A stretch of DNA of 14,686 bases from DATBED01 sp035480695 (GCA_035480695.1 DATIHM010000071.1:1-14686), one strand, 5' to 3'; positions 1 to 6,267 are shown, numbered from the stretch's first letter. Program-made: numbers and translations. The notes: generated from the letters alone by a model not told the origin.

Positions 1-357
1 CTGGAACAGCCCGACGTTGGCCATGAAGCAAGACGAATACAGCACCACGTCGTCCATTCCTATAAACTTGGCCGTAGCAGCCTCGAGCTCTTTGTGTATG
101 CCTTGCGTACCGCAAATGAATCGCACCGAGGCCAAGCCGAAACCCCATTTTTCCAGCGCAGCGTCGGCCTCATGGCGGATATCGTCGGTTCCAGCCAACC
201 CCAGATAATTGTTGGAGCAAAAGTTCAGAAGTTTCCGGCCCTCAACGGTTATCTCGCGGCCCTGCGGCGACCCAATCACCCACTCCTGCTTCCACAGCGA
301 CTGGTCGCGGATTGATTGCAACTCCTCATCCAAAAGCGGCTTGAGACTTTTATACAT
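1..357 (-). CDS. kbl: 2-amino-3-ketobutyrate CoA ligase (glycine C-acetyltransferase), N-terminal part
   Basis: The first 119 residues of a PLP-dependent alpha-oxoamine synthase; the rest lies beyond the window start. The enzyme splits 2-amino-3-ketobutyrate with CoA into glycine and acetyl-CoA, the second step of threonine catabolism in the cytoplasm. Family signatures visible are LLDEELQSIRDQ near the N-terminus, NFCSNNYLGLAG (about residues 47-58) and GFGLASVRFICGTQGIHKEL (about 75-94), which match the Kbl N-terminal region rather than other members of the family (BioF, HemA). The catalytic PLP lysine would lie outside the window. The ATG (355-357) follows the tdh stop codon with no gap (TAG-ATG), and GGAGGGG inside the last tdh codons serves as ribosome binding site, so the two genes are translationally coupled. 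The tdh neighbour makes the assignment firm. Confidence 0.93.
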   Translation of the reverse strand, partial: MYKSLKPLLDEELQSIRDQSLWKQEWVIGSPQGREITVEGRKLLNFCSNNYLGLAGTDDIRHEADAALEKWGFGLASVRFICGTQGIHKELEAATAKFIGMDDVVLYSSCFMANVGLFQ

Positions 358-1548
358 CTACCCCTCCATTTTAAAGACTAGCTTTGCGTGATCGTTCATC
401 TGGCGTTCGAACTCTTCGGGATTGAAATCGGCCAGCGGGAGGATTGTGCCTTGGCCGCCTTCCAAAATAACATCCCAAACCTTGGCCTGGATTCCATTGG
501 CTTTGCGCGACAGTACCCTCTGTGAAATCTGCCAGGTCTCGAAAATACGGCGGCCGATTACAGCGTGCATCGTGATGCCTCGGGCGATCAGCTCGGAGAA
601 TTTTGGAATCGTCAGGTCACCGTCTTTAATACCGAAGAAGAGCACCTGGCCGCCCCGGCGGGTCGCGTTGATGGCATTATTGACTGATGAGAAAGGACCG
701 GCCATTTCCATGGCCACGTCGACACCTTTGCCGTAGGTCAGCTCCATGATGCGCTCCAGAACGGCCGGGTCGGCTTCCCAATCATTGGTTTTTTGGCCTG
801 GTTCGATCAGGATGGTTTCGTCGGCGCCGAGTTGCTTGGCCATTTCAAGCTTATGCGGATCGACGTCGGCGATTATCACCTTGGCCGCGCCGAAGTTCTG
901 CGAAAGCAACACCGAGAACAATCCGATTGGCCCGGCACCGAAGATAGCTACCCTTTGGCCGCGCACGTCGACCTTTGTCAGGCAGTGCACGGCGTTGCCG
1001 AAAGGGTCCATGATGGCGGCAACTTCCGGCCTGATGCGGCTTTCGTCAATCGCCCAGAGGTTCTTGGCTGGCAGCTTGGCATATTCCGAAAAGACGCCGT
1101 CGATGCTGACCCCCAAAATCGCTTCATTCATGCAGACATTCTGCTGGCCAAGCCGGCACTGATAGCAACGGCCGCAGGTTACGTGGGAATCGCCCGATAC
1201 CAGATTGCCGACCTCGATTTTGGCTTTGTTGAGTGGGTCAGGATCCGAATACAATGCTTTGACCATCGAGCCAGCCTCGACGATTTCACCGACGAACTCA
1301 TGGCCGACTATCCGGCGTGTCTTGCCCTCGGCCTTGAGCGACCTGGTAAAAAGGTCTTTGAAGGCTGTCCTATACCATAATCCGCGGTCTGTGCCGCAGA
1401 CTCCGGCATATTTCAGTTTGATAATTACAGAGGCGGCGTCGGCCGGGTTACTTGCTTCATCCAGGGTCGGTTTTTCACTATCTACTAGAGTAAAACCGCG
1501 GGATTCTTCCCATGGCTGCTCAGCAGTGTCGATGATTAATGCTTTCAT
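358..1548 (-). CDS. tdh: L-threonine 3-dehydrogenase, zinc-dependent
   Basis: A 396-aa medium-chain alcohol dehydrogenase that oxidises L-threonine to 2-amino-3-ketobutyrate with NAD+. Visible: catalytic-zinc ligands Cys51 (AGVCGTD) and His83-Glu84 (GHEF); four structural-zinc cysteines at 125, 128, 131 and 139; the Tdh-type motif DPFGNAVH at 181-188; and a Rossmann GAGPIG at 204-209 for NAD+. The family is usually about 340 aa. The extra length comes from an extended loop before GHEF, an insert at about 98-112, and a longer C-terminal half. The abutting kbl supports Tdh over sorbitol or glucose dehydrogenase. The ATG has no Shine-Dalgarno; TATAAT lies 6 nt upstream, so the mRNA is probably leaderless. 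Confidence 0.88.
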   Translation of the reverse strand: MKALIIDTAEQPWEESRGFTLVDSEKPTLDEASNPADAASVIIKLKYAGVCGTDRGLWYRTAFKDLFTRSLKAEGKTRRIVGHEFVGEIVEAGSMVKALYSDPDPLNKAKIEVGNLVSGDSHVTCGRCYQCRLGQQNVCMNEAILGVSIDGVFSEYAKLPAKNLWAIDESRIRPEVAAIMDPFGNAVHCLTKVDVRGQRVAIFGAGPIGLFSVLLSQNFGAAKVIIADVDPHKLEMAKQLGADETILIEPGQKTNDWEADPAVLERIMELTYGKGVDVAMEMAGPFSSVNNAINATRRGGQVLFFGIKDGDLTIPKFSELIARGITMHAVIGRRIFETWQISQRVLSRKANGIQAKVWDVILEGGQGTILPLADFNPEEFERQMNDHAKLVFKMEG

Positions 1549-1554
1549 TACTTC

Positions 1555-1573
1555 ATTATATAGTCTAATAGAC
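1555..1573 (-). promoter_or_regulatory. tdh-kbl promoter -10 with adjacent palindrome; predicted leaderless start
   Basis: On the minus strand a perfect TATAAT (1555-1560) ends 6 nt before the tdh ATG, which places the expected transcription start on or next to the A of the ATG. No good -35 is visible. Directly upstream, inside the -10/-35 spacer, is the 11-bp palindrome GTCTA-T-TAGAC (1563-1573), a plausible operator. The -10 match and palindrome are seen in the sequence; their roles are inferred. Confidence 0.55.
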
Positions 1574-1574
1574 C

Positions 1575-1596
1575 GCCAGGGGAAGGCTGACCTGGC
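1575..1596. repeat. Inverted repeat between divergent tdh and sodA
   Basis: GCCAGG (1575-1580) and CCTGGC (1591-1596) form a 6-bp inverted repeat with a 10-nt loop in the tdh/sodA divergent intergenic region. It could be an operator or a chance palindrome. No U-tract follows on either strand, so it is not a terminator. Confidence 0.3.
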
Positions 1597-1639
1597 CGAC
1601 GCTCATGAAATATATTACGGACTGACGGCGCCAAAGCCT

Positions 1640-1670
1640 TACAATAGTCATTAAATATTCATTAAGGAGG
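1640..1670 (+). promoter_or_regulatory. sodA -10 box and Shine-Dalgarno
   Basis: TACAAT at 1640-1645 is a 5/6 match to a -10 box; no convincing -35 precedes it. TAAGGAGG at 1663-1670 is a near-perfect Shine-Dalgarno 4 nt before the ATG at 1675. It is the strongest ribosome binding site in the window, suggesting high expression of SodA. Confidence 0.5.
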
Positions 1671-1674
1671 ATTC

Positions 1675-2274
1675 ATGTTCACGCTACCAGATTTGGATTA
1701 CGACTACGACGCGCTCGGCAAATATATCAGTAAGAACATCATGGAGCTGCACCACAGCAAGCACCACCAGACCTACGTCGACAAGCTGAACGCCGCGCTC
1801 GAGAAGGCTCCTGAGCTGCAAGCCAAATCCATAGAAGAGTTGATCCGCAACCTAGACGATGCGCCCGAGGCCATCCGCACCGCCGTCCGCAACCATGGCG
1901 GCGGCCACTACAACCACACTAACTTCTGGCAATGGATGTCGCCCGAAGGTGGCAACGAGCCCTCAGGCGCTCTTTCAGATGGCATAAAGGAAAAATACGG
2001 CAGCTTCCAGGGCTTCATGGACGCTTTCGGCGAGAAAGCGCTGGGCGTCTTCGGCAGTGGCTGGGCGTGGCTGCAGCCCGACCTTTCCATAGCAACCAGC
2101 CCGAACCAGGATTCGCCCCTAATGACGGGCGGCCCCGAACCACTGCTCGGCCTCGACGTCTGGGAGCACGCCTACTATCTCGACTACACCTACAACCGCG
2201 GCGATTACATCAAGGCCTGGTGGCATGTCGTGAATTGGCCCGAAGTCGAACGTCGCTTTTCCAAAAAAGCATAA
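1675..2274 (+). CDS. sodA: Superoxide dismutase, manganese type
   Basis: A 199-aa Fe/Mn-family superoxide dismutase, of usual length and cytoplasmic (no signal peptide), that converts superoxide to hydrogen peroxide and oxygen. All metal ligands are present: His26 (in ELHHSKHH), His81 (in GGGHYNHTNFW), Asp161 and His165 (in DVWEHAYYLDY). Gly77 before the second ligand histidine and Gln145 in the NQDSPL motif are the pattern of Mn enzymes, where the active-site glutamine comes from the C-terminal domain; Fe enzymes usually carry it near position 69-77. It is transcribed away from tdh and upstream of the two-component genes, with its own ribosome binding site. Metal use cannot be fixed from sequence alone and cambialistic use is possible. 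Confidence 0.96.
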   Translation: MFTLPDLDYDYDALGKYISKNIMELHHSKHHQTYVDKLNAALEKAPELQAKSIEELIRNLDDAPEAIRTAVRNHGGGHYNHTNFWQWMSPEGGNEPSGALSDGIKEKYGSFQGFMDAFGEKALGVFGSGWAWLQPDLSIATSPNQDSPLMTGGPEPLLGLDVWEHAYYLDYTYNRGDYIKAWWHVVNWPEVERRFSKKA

Positions 2275-2313
2275 CCAAGTAAAAAATACTATGGACAAAT
2301 CTGCAAGTCCGGG

Positions 2314-2342
2314 TTAACATTGCAAAAATTTTAAGATTTAAT
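2314..2342 (+). promoter_or_regulatory. Promoter of the response regulator/kinase operon
   Basis: TTAACA (2314-2319), a 17-bp spacer, then TTTAAT (2337-2342): each hexamer is a 5/6 consensus match. The stretch from 2314 to 2367 is very AT-rich. Predicted transcription start is about 2349, giving a leader of roughly 19-28 nt. Confidence 0.6.
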
Positions 2343-2367
2343 TTTTATTTAATAACTTTATGCAATT

Positions 2368-3084
2368 ATGGGGCTTATGCAGACTTTGCCGAGGGTTTTA
2401 CTGGTAGAGGATGACCGCAGCATATCGGGCGCGCTAGTGTCGGCTTTGCAAAGCAGTTACGAAGTTGACACGGCCTTCACCGGACGCTTGGCAATCTATA
2501 AAACAGATAACGACAACTATGACGTAATCCTGCTCGACCTCAACTTGCCGGATTTACCAGGACTGGCAATCTGCCAACAACTACGCGAGAGGGGGCTTCA
2601 GGCTCCCATTTTAATATTGACCGGCGAAGCCAGCGTCATGAGCAAAATCACGCTGCTCGATGCCGGGGCGAACGACTACCTCACGAAGCCTTTCAGCTTG
2701 GGTGAATTAAAGGCCAGGCTTCGGGTATTGACCAGGCCGAATCAGCAGATCTTTTCGGTGCCTACTGCCCAGCTGTCAGCCTGCGGACTGGAGCTCAATC
2801 GCCAGAACCGTGAAGTCAGCCGGGACGGTGTCAGCATCAGCCTGCGACGCAAGGAATTCGCCCTGCTTGAGTGCCTGATGGAGAATGCCGGCTCAGTGGT
2901 CAGCCGGGCCACCCTGGGTCGCTTTGCCTGGCAATCCGACGAGATTTGGACAAATACGATCGATGTCCATATCAAGCACCTTCGCGACAAAGTCGACCGG
3001 CCATTCGAACTGCCTGTCATCCACACGGTGCATGGCCTGGGGTACAAACTTGAGCTCTCAGCCATCAAACAAGAGGTGAAATAG
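2368..3084 (+). CDS. OmpR/PhoB-family DNA-binding response regulator
   Basis: A 238-aa cytoplasmic two-component regulator. Residues 9-125 form a receiver domain with acidic pocket Glu14-Asp15-Asp16, phospho-acceptor Asp57 (ILLDLNLPD), switch Thr85 (ILILTGE) and Lys107 (YLTKPF). Residues about 138-232 form a winged-helix DNA-binding domain: RRKEFALLECLMENAG is the usual first-helix motif, TNTIDVHIKHLRDKV the recognition helix and HTVHGLGYKL the C-terminal wing. It normally binds direct repeats as a dimer. The ATG at 2368 has no Shine-Dalgarno; the in-frame ATG at 2377 has only GGGG close in front, so the start is uncertain by three codons. The kinase gene begins 4 nt after the stop, so the two form an operon. 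Confidence 0.93.
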   Translation: MGLMQTLPRVLLVEDDRSISGALVSALQSSYEVDTAFTGRLAIYKTDNDNYDVILLDLNLPDLPGLAICQQLRERGLQAPILILTGEASVMSKITLLDAGANDYLTKPFSLGELKARLRVLTRPNQQIFSVPTAQLSACGLELNRQNREVSRDGVSISLRRKEFALLECLMENAGSVVSRATLGRFAWQSDEIWTNTIDVHIKHLRDKVDRPFELPVIHTVHGLGYKLELSAIKQEVK

Positions 3085-3088
3085 CGTT

Positions 3089-3775
3089 ATGGATGCCGAC
3101 CAGCTGGAAGCCACTGAGTTGCAGCGGTTTGCGGAGCTGGGACGCCTCAGCGCTACACTGATACATGAACTCAGCAACCCGCTCAGCGCAGCCTTGATCA
3201 ACCTCGAAGCCTCATATAACGATTCACCCACAGCTCGACGGGCTTGGCATAACATCCATACCCTGAAAAGTTATGTCGAGGCAGCCCGCCGGCAAATCCT
3301 TGCGTCCGGAAGCCCTGTGGCTTTCAGTCCGGGCGCGCAGATCAATCATGTGAAACGGCTGATTGAGCCGTTGGCTGACCGGGCAGATGTCAGGCTGGAA
3401 TTTTCTGAAACACCCCGCTGCAAACTTTTCGGCGACCCGATTAAATTCCAACAACTGCTCACGAATCTGGTGGTAAACGCCATCCAGGCCTATGACAAAA
3501 CCGACGCCTCAAACAGATTGGTGCGAGTCGCTATCAAGCTCAAGCCCAGGGAGCTGCTGATTGAGTTAAGGGACTGGGGTAAAGGCATTCCAATTGAAAA
3601 CCAGCCGAAAATCTTCGAGCCATTTTATTCGACAAAAAAGGTTGGCGACAGCCTAGGCTTAGGGCTTGCCATAGTGAACCAGTATGTAACGGATGATTTT
3701 TCAGGCTCAATATCGGTTGAAAGTTCACCCTCGGCCGGAACCTGCTTCAGGGTCCGCTTGCCCGCCAAAGCCTAG
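3089..3775 (+). CDS. Soluble, sensorless histidine kinase
   Basis: A 228-aa sensor-kinase catalytic core. The dimerisation/phospho-acceptor helix starts almost at the N-terminus: LSATLIHELSNPLSAA with phospho-accepting His26. The ATPase domain follows with N-box Asn126 and Asn130 (LLTNLVVNAIQA), G1 box DWGKGIP (162-168), F-box FEPFYSTKK (176-184) and G2 box GLGLAIV (190-196). No transmembrane segment and no PAS, GAF or HAMP domain is present, so the input must come through a partner or through the dimerisation domain. The H-box HELSNPL is more like NtrB/HPK4-type kinases than the usual OmpR partners. AGAGGTG about 10 nt before the ATG is the likely ribosome binding site, overlapping the end of the regulator gene. 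It is expected to phosphorylate Asp57 of the upstream regulator. Confidence 0.9.
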   Translation: MDADQLEATELQRFAELGRLSATLIHELSNPLSAALINLEASYNDSPTARRAWHNIHTLKSYVEAARRQILASGSPVAFSPGAQINHVKRLIEPLADRADVRLEFSETPRCKLFGDPIKFQQLLTNLVVNAIQAYDKTDASNRLVRVAIKLKPRELLIELRDWGKGIPIENQPKIFEPFYSTKKVGDSLGLGLAIVNQYVTDDFSGSISVESSPSAGTCFRVRLPAKA

Positions 3776-3786
3776 CTAGCCTTATG

Positions 3787-3846
3787 TTAGAATGGTTACA
3801 GTCTCTGAACACACAAATCTAATAACATAATTAGAATCATTAGTCT
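3787..3846 (+). promoter_or_regulatory. Imperfect direct repeats and -10-like boxes upstream of the 3861 gene
   Basis: Two related stretches, TTAGAATGGTTACAGTCTC (3787-3805) and TTAGAATCATTAGTCTA (3831-3847), lie in the 85-bp gap between the kinase gene and the exported-protein gene. Each holds TAGAAT, a 5/6 match to -10; the second (3832-3837) would start RNA near 3844, just ahead of the AGGGGG ribosome site. Direct repeats are what OmpR-type regulators bind, so autoregulation by the neighbouring pair is possible but unproven. Confidence 0.35.
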
Positions 3847-3860
3847 AAATAGGGGGCGGT

Positions 3861-4295
3861 TTGTCGACGTACAGTGTTAAAAACTATAATCGCATGCAGA
3901 CACACCGTATCCTGGTAGGCATTCCCCTAGTCGCAGTGACCATCTTTTGCTTCAGCTATGTCATGGCCGACGGGAACCACAGTTCGTACGGAAACACTGC
4001 GGATAACAAGTCCAAATCCGCTTATCACAAGACTGAAACAGATAATTTACCAGCCATTCCGTTTACGCAGCTGCAGAAGCTCAGCCTGATGCCGACCTCT
4101 TCGGCCGGCAGCTCTGCCGCGCAAGGCAGCCCGGGCACTCCGTCGAGCATACCTAGCGACACCCCTGTCGTTGTTTCCCAGGGGCAAGCGCCGGACGACT
4201 CCGGCAACTCGCTGCAGTCGGCGCCTGCCAACCAGGCTAAGCCTGCACTGCTTGGCATTCCGCTCAAGTTACCGAAACTGCTGAACGTCAAATAA
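3861..4295 (+). CDS. Small exported Ser/Pro-rich protein of unknown function
   Basis: Not recognised. The 144-aa product has a basic N-terminal stretch, a hydrophobic segment (about residues 17-35) and a possible signal peptidase site after VMA at 34-36, so it is exported or anchored by its N-terminus. The remainder, about 108 residues, is low complexity: rich in Ser, Pro, Ala, Gln and Gly, without cysteines, ending in a short hydrophobic and basic stretch (LLGIPLKLPKLLNVK). The TTG start is favoured by AGGGGG at 3851-3856. An in-frame ATG at 3894 (133 aa, shorter signal peptide) is the alternative; it has TATAAT 3 nt before it but no Shine-Dalgarno. It follows the two-component operon on the same strand and may be its target. 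Its TAA directly abuts the trmD stop on the other strand. Confidence 0.7.
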   Translation: MSTYSVKNYNRMQTHRILVGIPLVAVTIFCFSYVMADGNHSSYGNTADNKSKSAYHKTETDNLPAIPFTQLQKLSLMPTSSAGSSAAQGSPGTPSSIPSDTPVVVSQGQAPDDSGNSLQSAPANQAKPALLGIPLKLPKLLNVK

Positions 4296-4952
4296 TTATT
4301 CGCCGGCTGGCCGGTTTTGCGACTTGCGCCAGGCCTCGATTTCGCCGTGGTGGCCGCTAAGCAGCACGTCGGGCACCTTGTGCCCCCTGAACTCTTCTGG
4401 CCGCGTGTACTGTGGGAATTCGACGCTCAGGTCATCCTGTTGGAAAGATTCGATTTCGGACGACGTCTCGCCGCCGAGCACGCCTGGCAGCAGCCGCACG
4501 ATCGAGTCAATCAGCACCATGGCCGGCAGTTCGCCGCCCGTGAGCACATAGTTGCCGATACGGAAACTCTTGTCGACCCATTCGGTGATGCGCTCGTCGT
4601 AGCCTTCATAGCGCGGGCAAATAATGATCAGGTCGCTGTGTTGGGCGGCCAGCCGCTTGGCGTCGGATTGCTTATAAAGTTTGCCGCGCGGCGTCGGCAG
4701 CAGCACTTGGGCGTCGGGCGATTTCGACTTGGCCAGCTCAATCGCCTTGACGAGCGGCTCGACCATCAGCAGCATGCCGTCGCCGCCACCGTAAGGCGTG
4801 TCGTCGACCTGCTTGCGTGGACCCTGCCCGAACTGGCGCAAATCGACCATCTCGTAGCTGACGATGCCGCGGTCCTGGGCTTTCCAGAGCATGCTGCCAC
4901 CGAGCACGCCGCTGAACATTTCCGGGAAAAGTGTAATGACCTGGATTCTCAT
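4296..4952 (-). CDS. trmD: tRNA (guanine-N1)-methyltransferase
   Basis: Methylates N1 of G37 in tRNAs with G at position 36, using S-adenosylmethionine; this prevents +1 frameshifting. The 218-aa protein opens with MRIQVITLFPEMF and shows the SPOUT trefoil-knot motifs: VDDTPYGGGDGM (49-60), ICPRYEGYDERI (111-122), IGNYVLTGGELPA (132-144), then the linker FPQYTRPEEF and VPDVLLSGHHGEI. Most TrmD proteins are 240-255 aa; here the C-terminal helical end is missing. GGGDGM replaces the usual GGGPGM or GGGAGM. The ATG at 4950-4952 with GGAG 4 nt upstream is chosen; an in-frame TTG at 4982 would add ten residues not typical of the family. No rimM or rplS is adjacent, unlike in many bacteria. Confidence 0.95.
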   Translation of the reverse strand: MRIQVITLFPEMFSGVLGGSMLWKAQDRGIVSYEMVDLRQFGQGPRKQVDDTPYGGGDGMLLMVEPLVKAIELAKSKSPDAQVLLPTPRGKLYKQSDAKRLAAQHSDLIIICPRYEGYDERITEWVDKSFRIGNYVLTGGELPAMVLIDSIVRLLPGVLGGETSSEIESFQQDDLSVEFPQYTRPEEFRGHKVPDVLLSGHHGEIEAWRKSQNRPAGE

Positions 4953-4970
4953 CTGTCTCCATTCTAATCT

Positions 4971-5000
4971 AAACCAAAACAACCTCCGCTAGAGAGGTTG
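4971..5000 (-). terminator. Terminator-like hairpin in the trmD leader (candidate attenuator)
   Basis: Read on the minus strand, CAACCTC (5000-4994) pairs with GAGGTTG (4986-4980) around a 7-nt loop, followed by TTTTGGTTT. It lies between the trmD promoter candidate and the trmD start, 18 nt before the start codon. It could be a weak intrinsic terminator acting as an attenuator, or simply end khpA read-through. Confidence 0.4.
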
Positions 5001-5011
5001 CTTTGTCACAT

Positions 5012-5048
5012 AAAGCTCTCGCATCTAACGATGGCTCGCACGAGCTTT
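5012..5048 (-). other. Second stem-loop of the trmD leader
   Basis: AAAGCTC and GAGCTTT (5048-5042 with 5018-5012, minus strand) form a 7-bp outer stem. Inside it CATC and GATG can pair around a GTTA tetraloop. Together with the hairpin at 4980-5000 this makes a two-element structured leader. A competing fold is GCTC-GTGC-GAGC (5045-5034). Confidence 0.35.
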
Positions 5049-5076
5049 TTATTTTAAAGTCTGTCGACTGGCAGTA

Positions 5077-5105
5077 ACTATAGCGGAATCTAAACGGATT
5101 CTCAA
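5077..5105 (-). promoter_or_regulatory. trmD promoter at the end of khpA
   Basis: TTGAGA (5105-5100), a 17-bp spacer, then TATAGT (5082-5077); both hexamers are 5/6 matches. It begins 3 bp after the khpA stop. Predicted start near 5070 gives trmD a leader of about 118 nt. Confidence 0.6.
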
Positions 5106-5108
5106 GGG

Positions 5109-5588
5109 TTACACATCGAGGTCGTCGAGGTCGGCCAGCTCCTGGCGGGTCTGGGCCAAGCGGTCGCTGGCACCTTCGTCGGAGGTTTTCTTTGGAAGTT
5201 CTTCAGGCGGCTCATCGGCCGGCTCTGGTTCGTTAGCCGGTTCTTCATCGGACACGACTGCTTGGTCGTCGTCGGCGTCAGCTTTCGTGTCGTCTTGCCT
5301 GGACACGGGCCTAGGATTGTCGGAATGGGAAGGTGCCCCGTTGCCATTGTCGATAATCTTGAGGTTATAACGGGCATCATTCTTGGTCCCAAGTGCGCGC
5401 AGGAGTGTACGCAGGCTTTGGGCAGTAGCGCCCCTCTTGCCGATGACACGCCCCAAATCTTCTGGGTCGACTGTCAACTCGAGCAAAACGCCCTTCTCAT
5501 CAATTCGGCGCTCAACTTTTACGGCTTCAGGCTTCCCAACCAGCGATTTGACAACGTATTCGATGAACTGTTGGTCGATGTCACTCAC
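5109..5588 (-). CDS. khpA: KH-domain RNA-binding protein with acidic tail (KhpA-like)
   Basis: Residues 1-80 are a single KH domain of the KhpA/YlqC type, with the RNA-binding loop IGKRG (GKRG at 50-53) inside GRVIGKRGATAQSLRTLLRA. Family members are usually 75-80 aa and bind RNA globally, often together with KhpB. This one has an extra tail of about 80 residues that is rich in Asp, Glu, Pro and Ala and predicted disordered. The gene sits between rpsP and trmD, the standard place for this family. The start is GTG (5586-5588), supported by GAGGAG 8 nt upstream. It has its own extended -10 promoter in the 95-bp gap after rpsP. Confidence 0.9.
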   Translation of the reverse strand: MSDIDQQFIEYVVKSLVGKPEAVKVERRIDEKGVLLELTVDPEDLGRVIGKRGATAQSLRTLLRALGTKNDARYNLKIIDNGNGAPSHSDNPRPVSRQDDTKADADDDQAVVSDEEPANEPEPADEPPEELPKKTSDEGASDRLAQTRQELADLDDLDV

Positions 5589-5626
5589 GTAACAGGCTCC
5601 TCGGGTTTAACTAACTGGTTCTGGGT

Positions 5627-5635
5627 ATTATAGCA
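5627..5635 (-). promoter_or_regulatory. khpA extended -10 promoter
   Basis: TGCTATAAT on the minus strand is a perfect extended -10 element (TGnTATAAT). The -35 region is poor, as is common for extended -10 promoters. Expected start near 5620 leaves a leader of about 30 nt carrying GAGGAG. Confidence 0.6.
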
Positions 5636-5683
5636 AAATGTAAGGCGTCGTGTGTGCGATATTTCACGGCGCTTTTGTCGGGA

Positions 5684-6190
5684 CTAAGCTTCTTTTTCGG
5701 CTTCGGGAGCGGATTCTTCAGGTTTTTCTTCGGCTGGAGCTTCGGGCTCGGCAGCCGGTTCTTCAGCGGCGGTCTCTTCTACAGGCTCAGTAGCCGGAGC
5801 TGGTTCCTCGGCCGGAGTTTCGGCCGGTGCGGCTTCCTCGGCGACAGGGGCTTCTTCTGCCGGAGCCTCGGGCTCGGGCGGCCGCGTACTGCGTCGCTTG
5901 TCCGGGTTACGTGTGTCGCGCTCCTTCTTGGCCGGCTGGCTGACCCACTTGGGCAGCTTGATACCTTCTGCTTTCAACAAAGCAGCTACGCGGTCGGATG
6001 GCTGGGCGCCGTGTTCCAAATAAAAGCTGACCTTTTCTTTGTTGAGGTTGACTGATTTGCTATGAGGGTCATAACTTCCCAAGAAGGCGACAATCTTGCC
6101 GCTAGTCGGGGTCCGGCGAGAGTCTTGGACTACGACGCGGAACATGGCGTGGCCTTTACGGCCAGTACGCTGCATGCGGATAACTAACAT
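5684..6190 (-). CDS. rpsP: Ribosomal protein bS16 with long acidic C-terminal extension
   Basis: Component of the 30S subunit that binds 16S rRNA early in assembly. Residues 1-85 are a typical S16 (MLVIRMQRTGRKGHAMFRVV, then FLGSYDPHSK and AEGIKLPKWV). Residues 86-105 are basic, followed to residue 168 by a low-complexity tail of Ala, Glu and Pro in short repeats such as PAEEAP. Standard bS16 is about 80-90 aa, so the protein is doubled in length. The ATG has AAGGAG 5 nt upstream. A consensus promoter lies at 6239-6267, so transcription of rpsP does not depend on upstream genes. Confidence 0.95.
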   Translation of the reverse strand: MLVIRMQRTGRKGHAMFRVVVQDSRRTPTSGKIVAFLGSYDPHSKSVNLNKEKVSFYLEHGAQPSDRVAALLKAEGIKLPKWVSQPAKKERDTRNPDKRRSTRPPEPEAPAEEAPVAEEAAPAETPAEEPAPATEPVEETAAEEPAAEPEAPAEEKPEESAPEAEKEA

Positions 6191-6238
6191 TTAAACTCCT
6201 TAGTCTCTATGGTTAAAGCTTATAAAGACAATCTGCTC

Positions 6239-6267
6239 ATTTTACAGATTAGCGTCTCTGTTGTCAA
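6239..6267 (-). promoter_or_regulatory. rpsP promoter
   Basis: TTGACA (6267-6262), a spacer of exactly 17 bp, and TAAAAT (6244-6239): a near-consensus housekeeping sigma promoter. Expected start about 6232, leader about 42 nt ending in AAGGAG. It begins 28 bp past the stop of the 229-aa orphan. Confidence 0.8.

Noticed and set aside
3885..3893. TATAAT at 3885-3890 as the promoter for an ATG at 3894
   Set aside because: Only 3 nt separate it from the ATG, too few for initiation at or before the start codon; the TTG at 3861 with AGGGGG is preferred.
4953..4982. Ten-residue N-terminal extension of TrmD from TTG 4982
   Set aside because: MRIQVITLFPEMF is the family N-terminus, the ATG at 4952 has its own GGAG, and the TTG follows GGAGG with no spacing and lies within the leader hairpin.
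5034..5054. Plus-strand terminator: GCTC-GCAC-GAGC followed by TTTTTATTTT
   Set aside because: No plus-strand gene ends here; the nearest one stops 740 nt upstream across trmD. The 4-bp stem is weak, and the same bases fit the trmD leader structure on the minus strand better.
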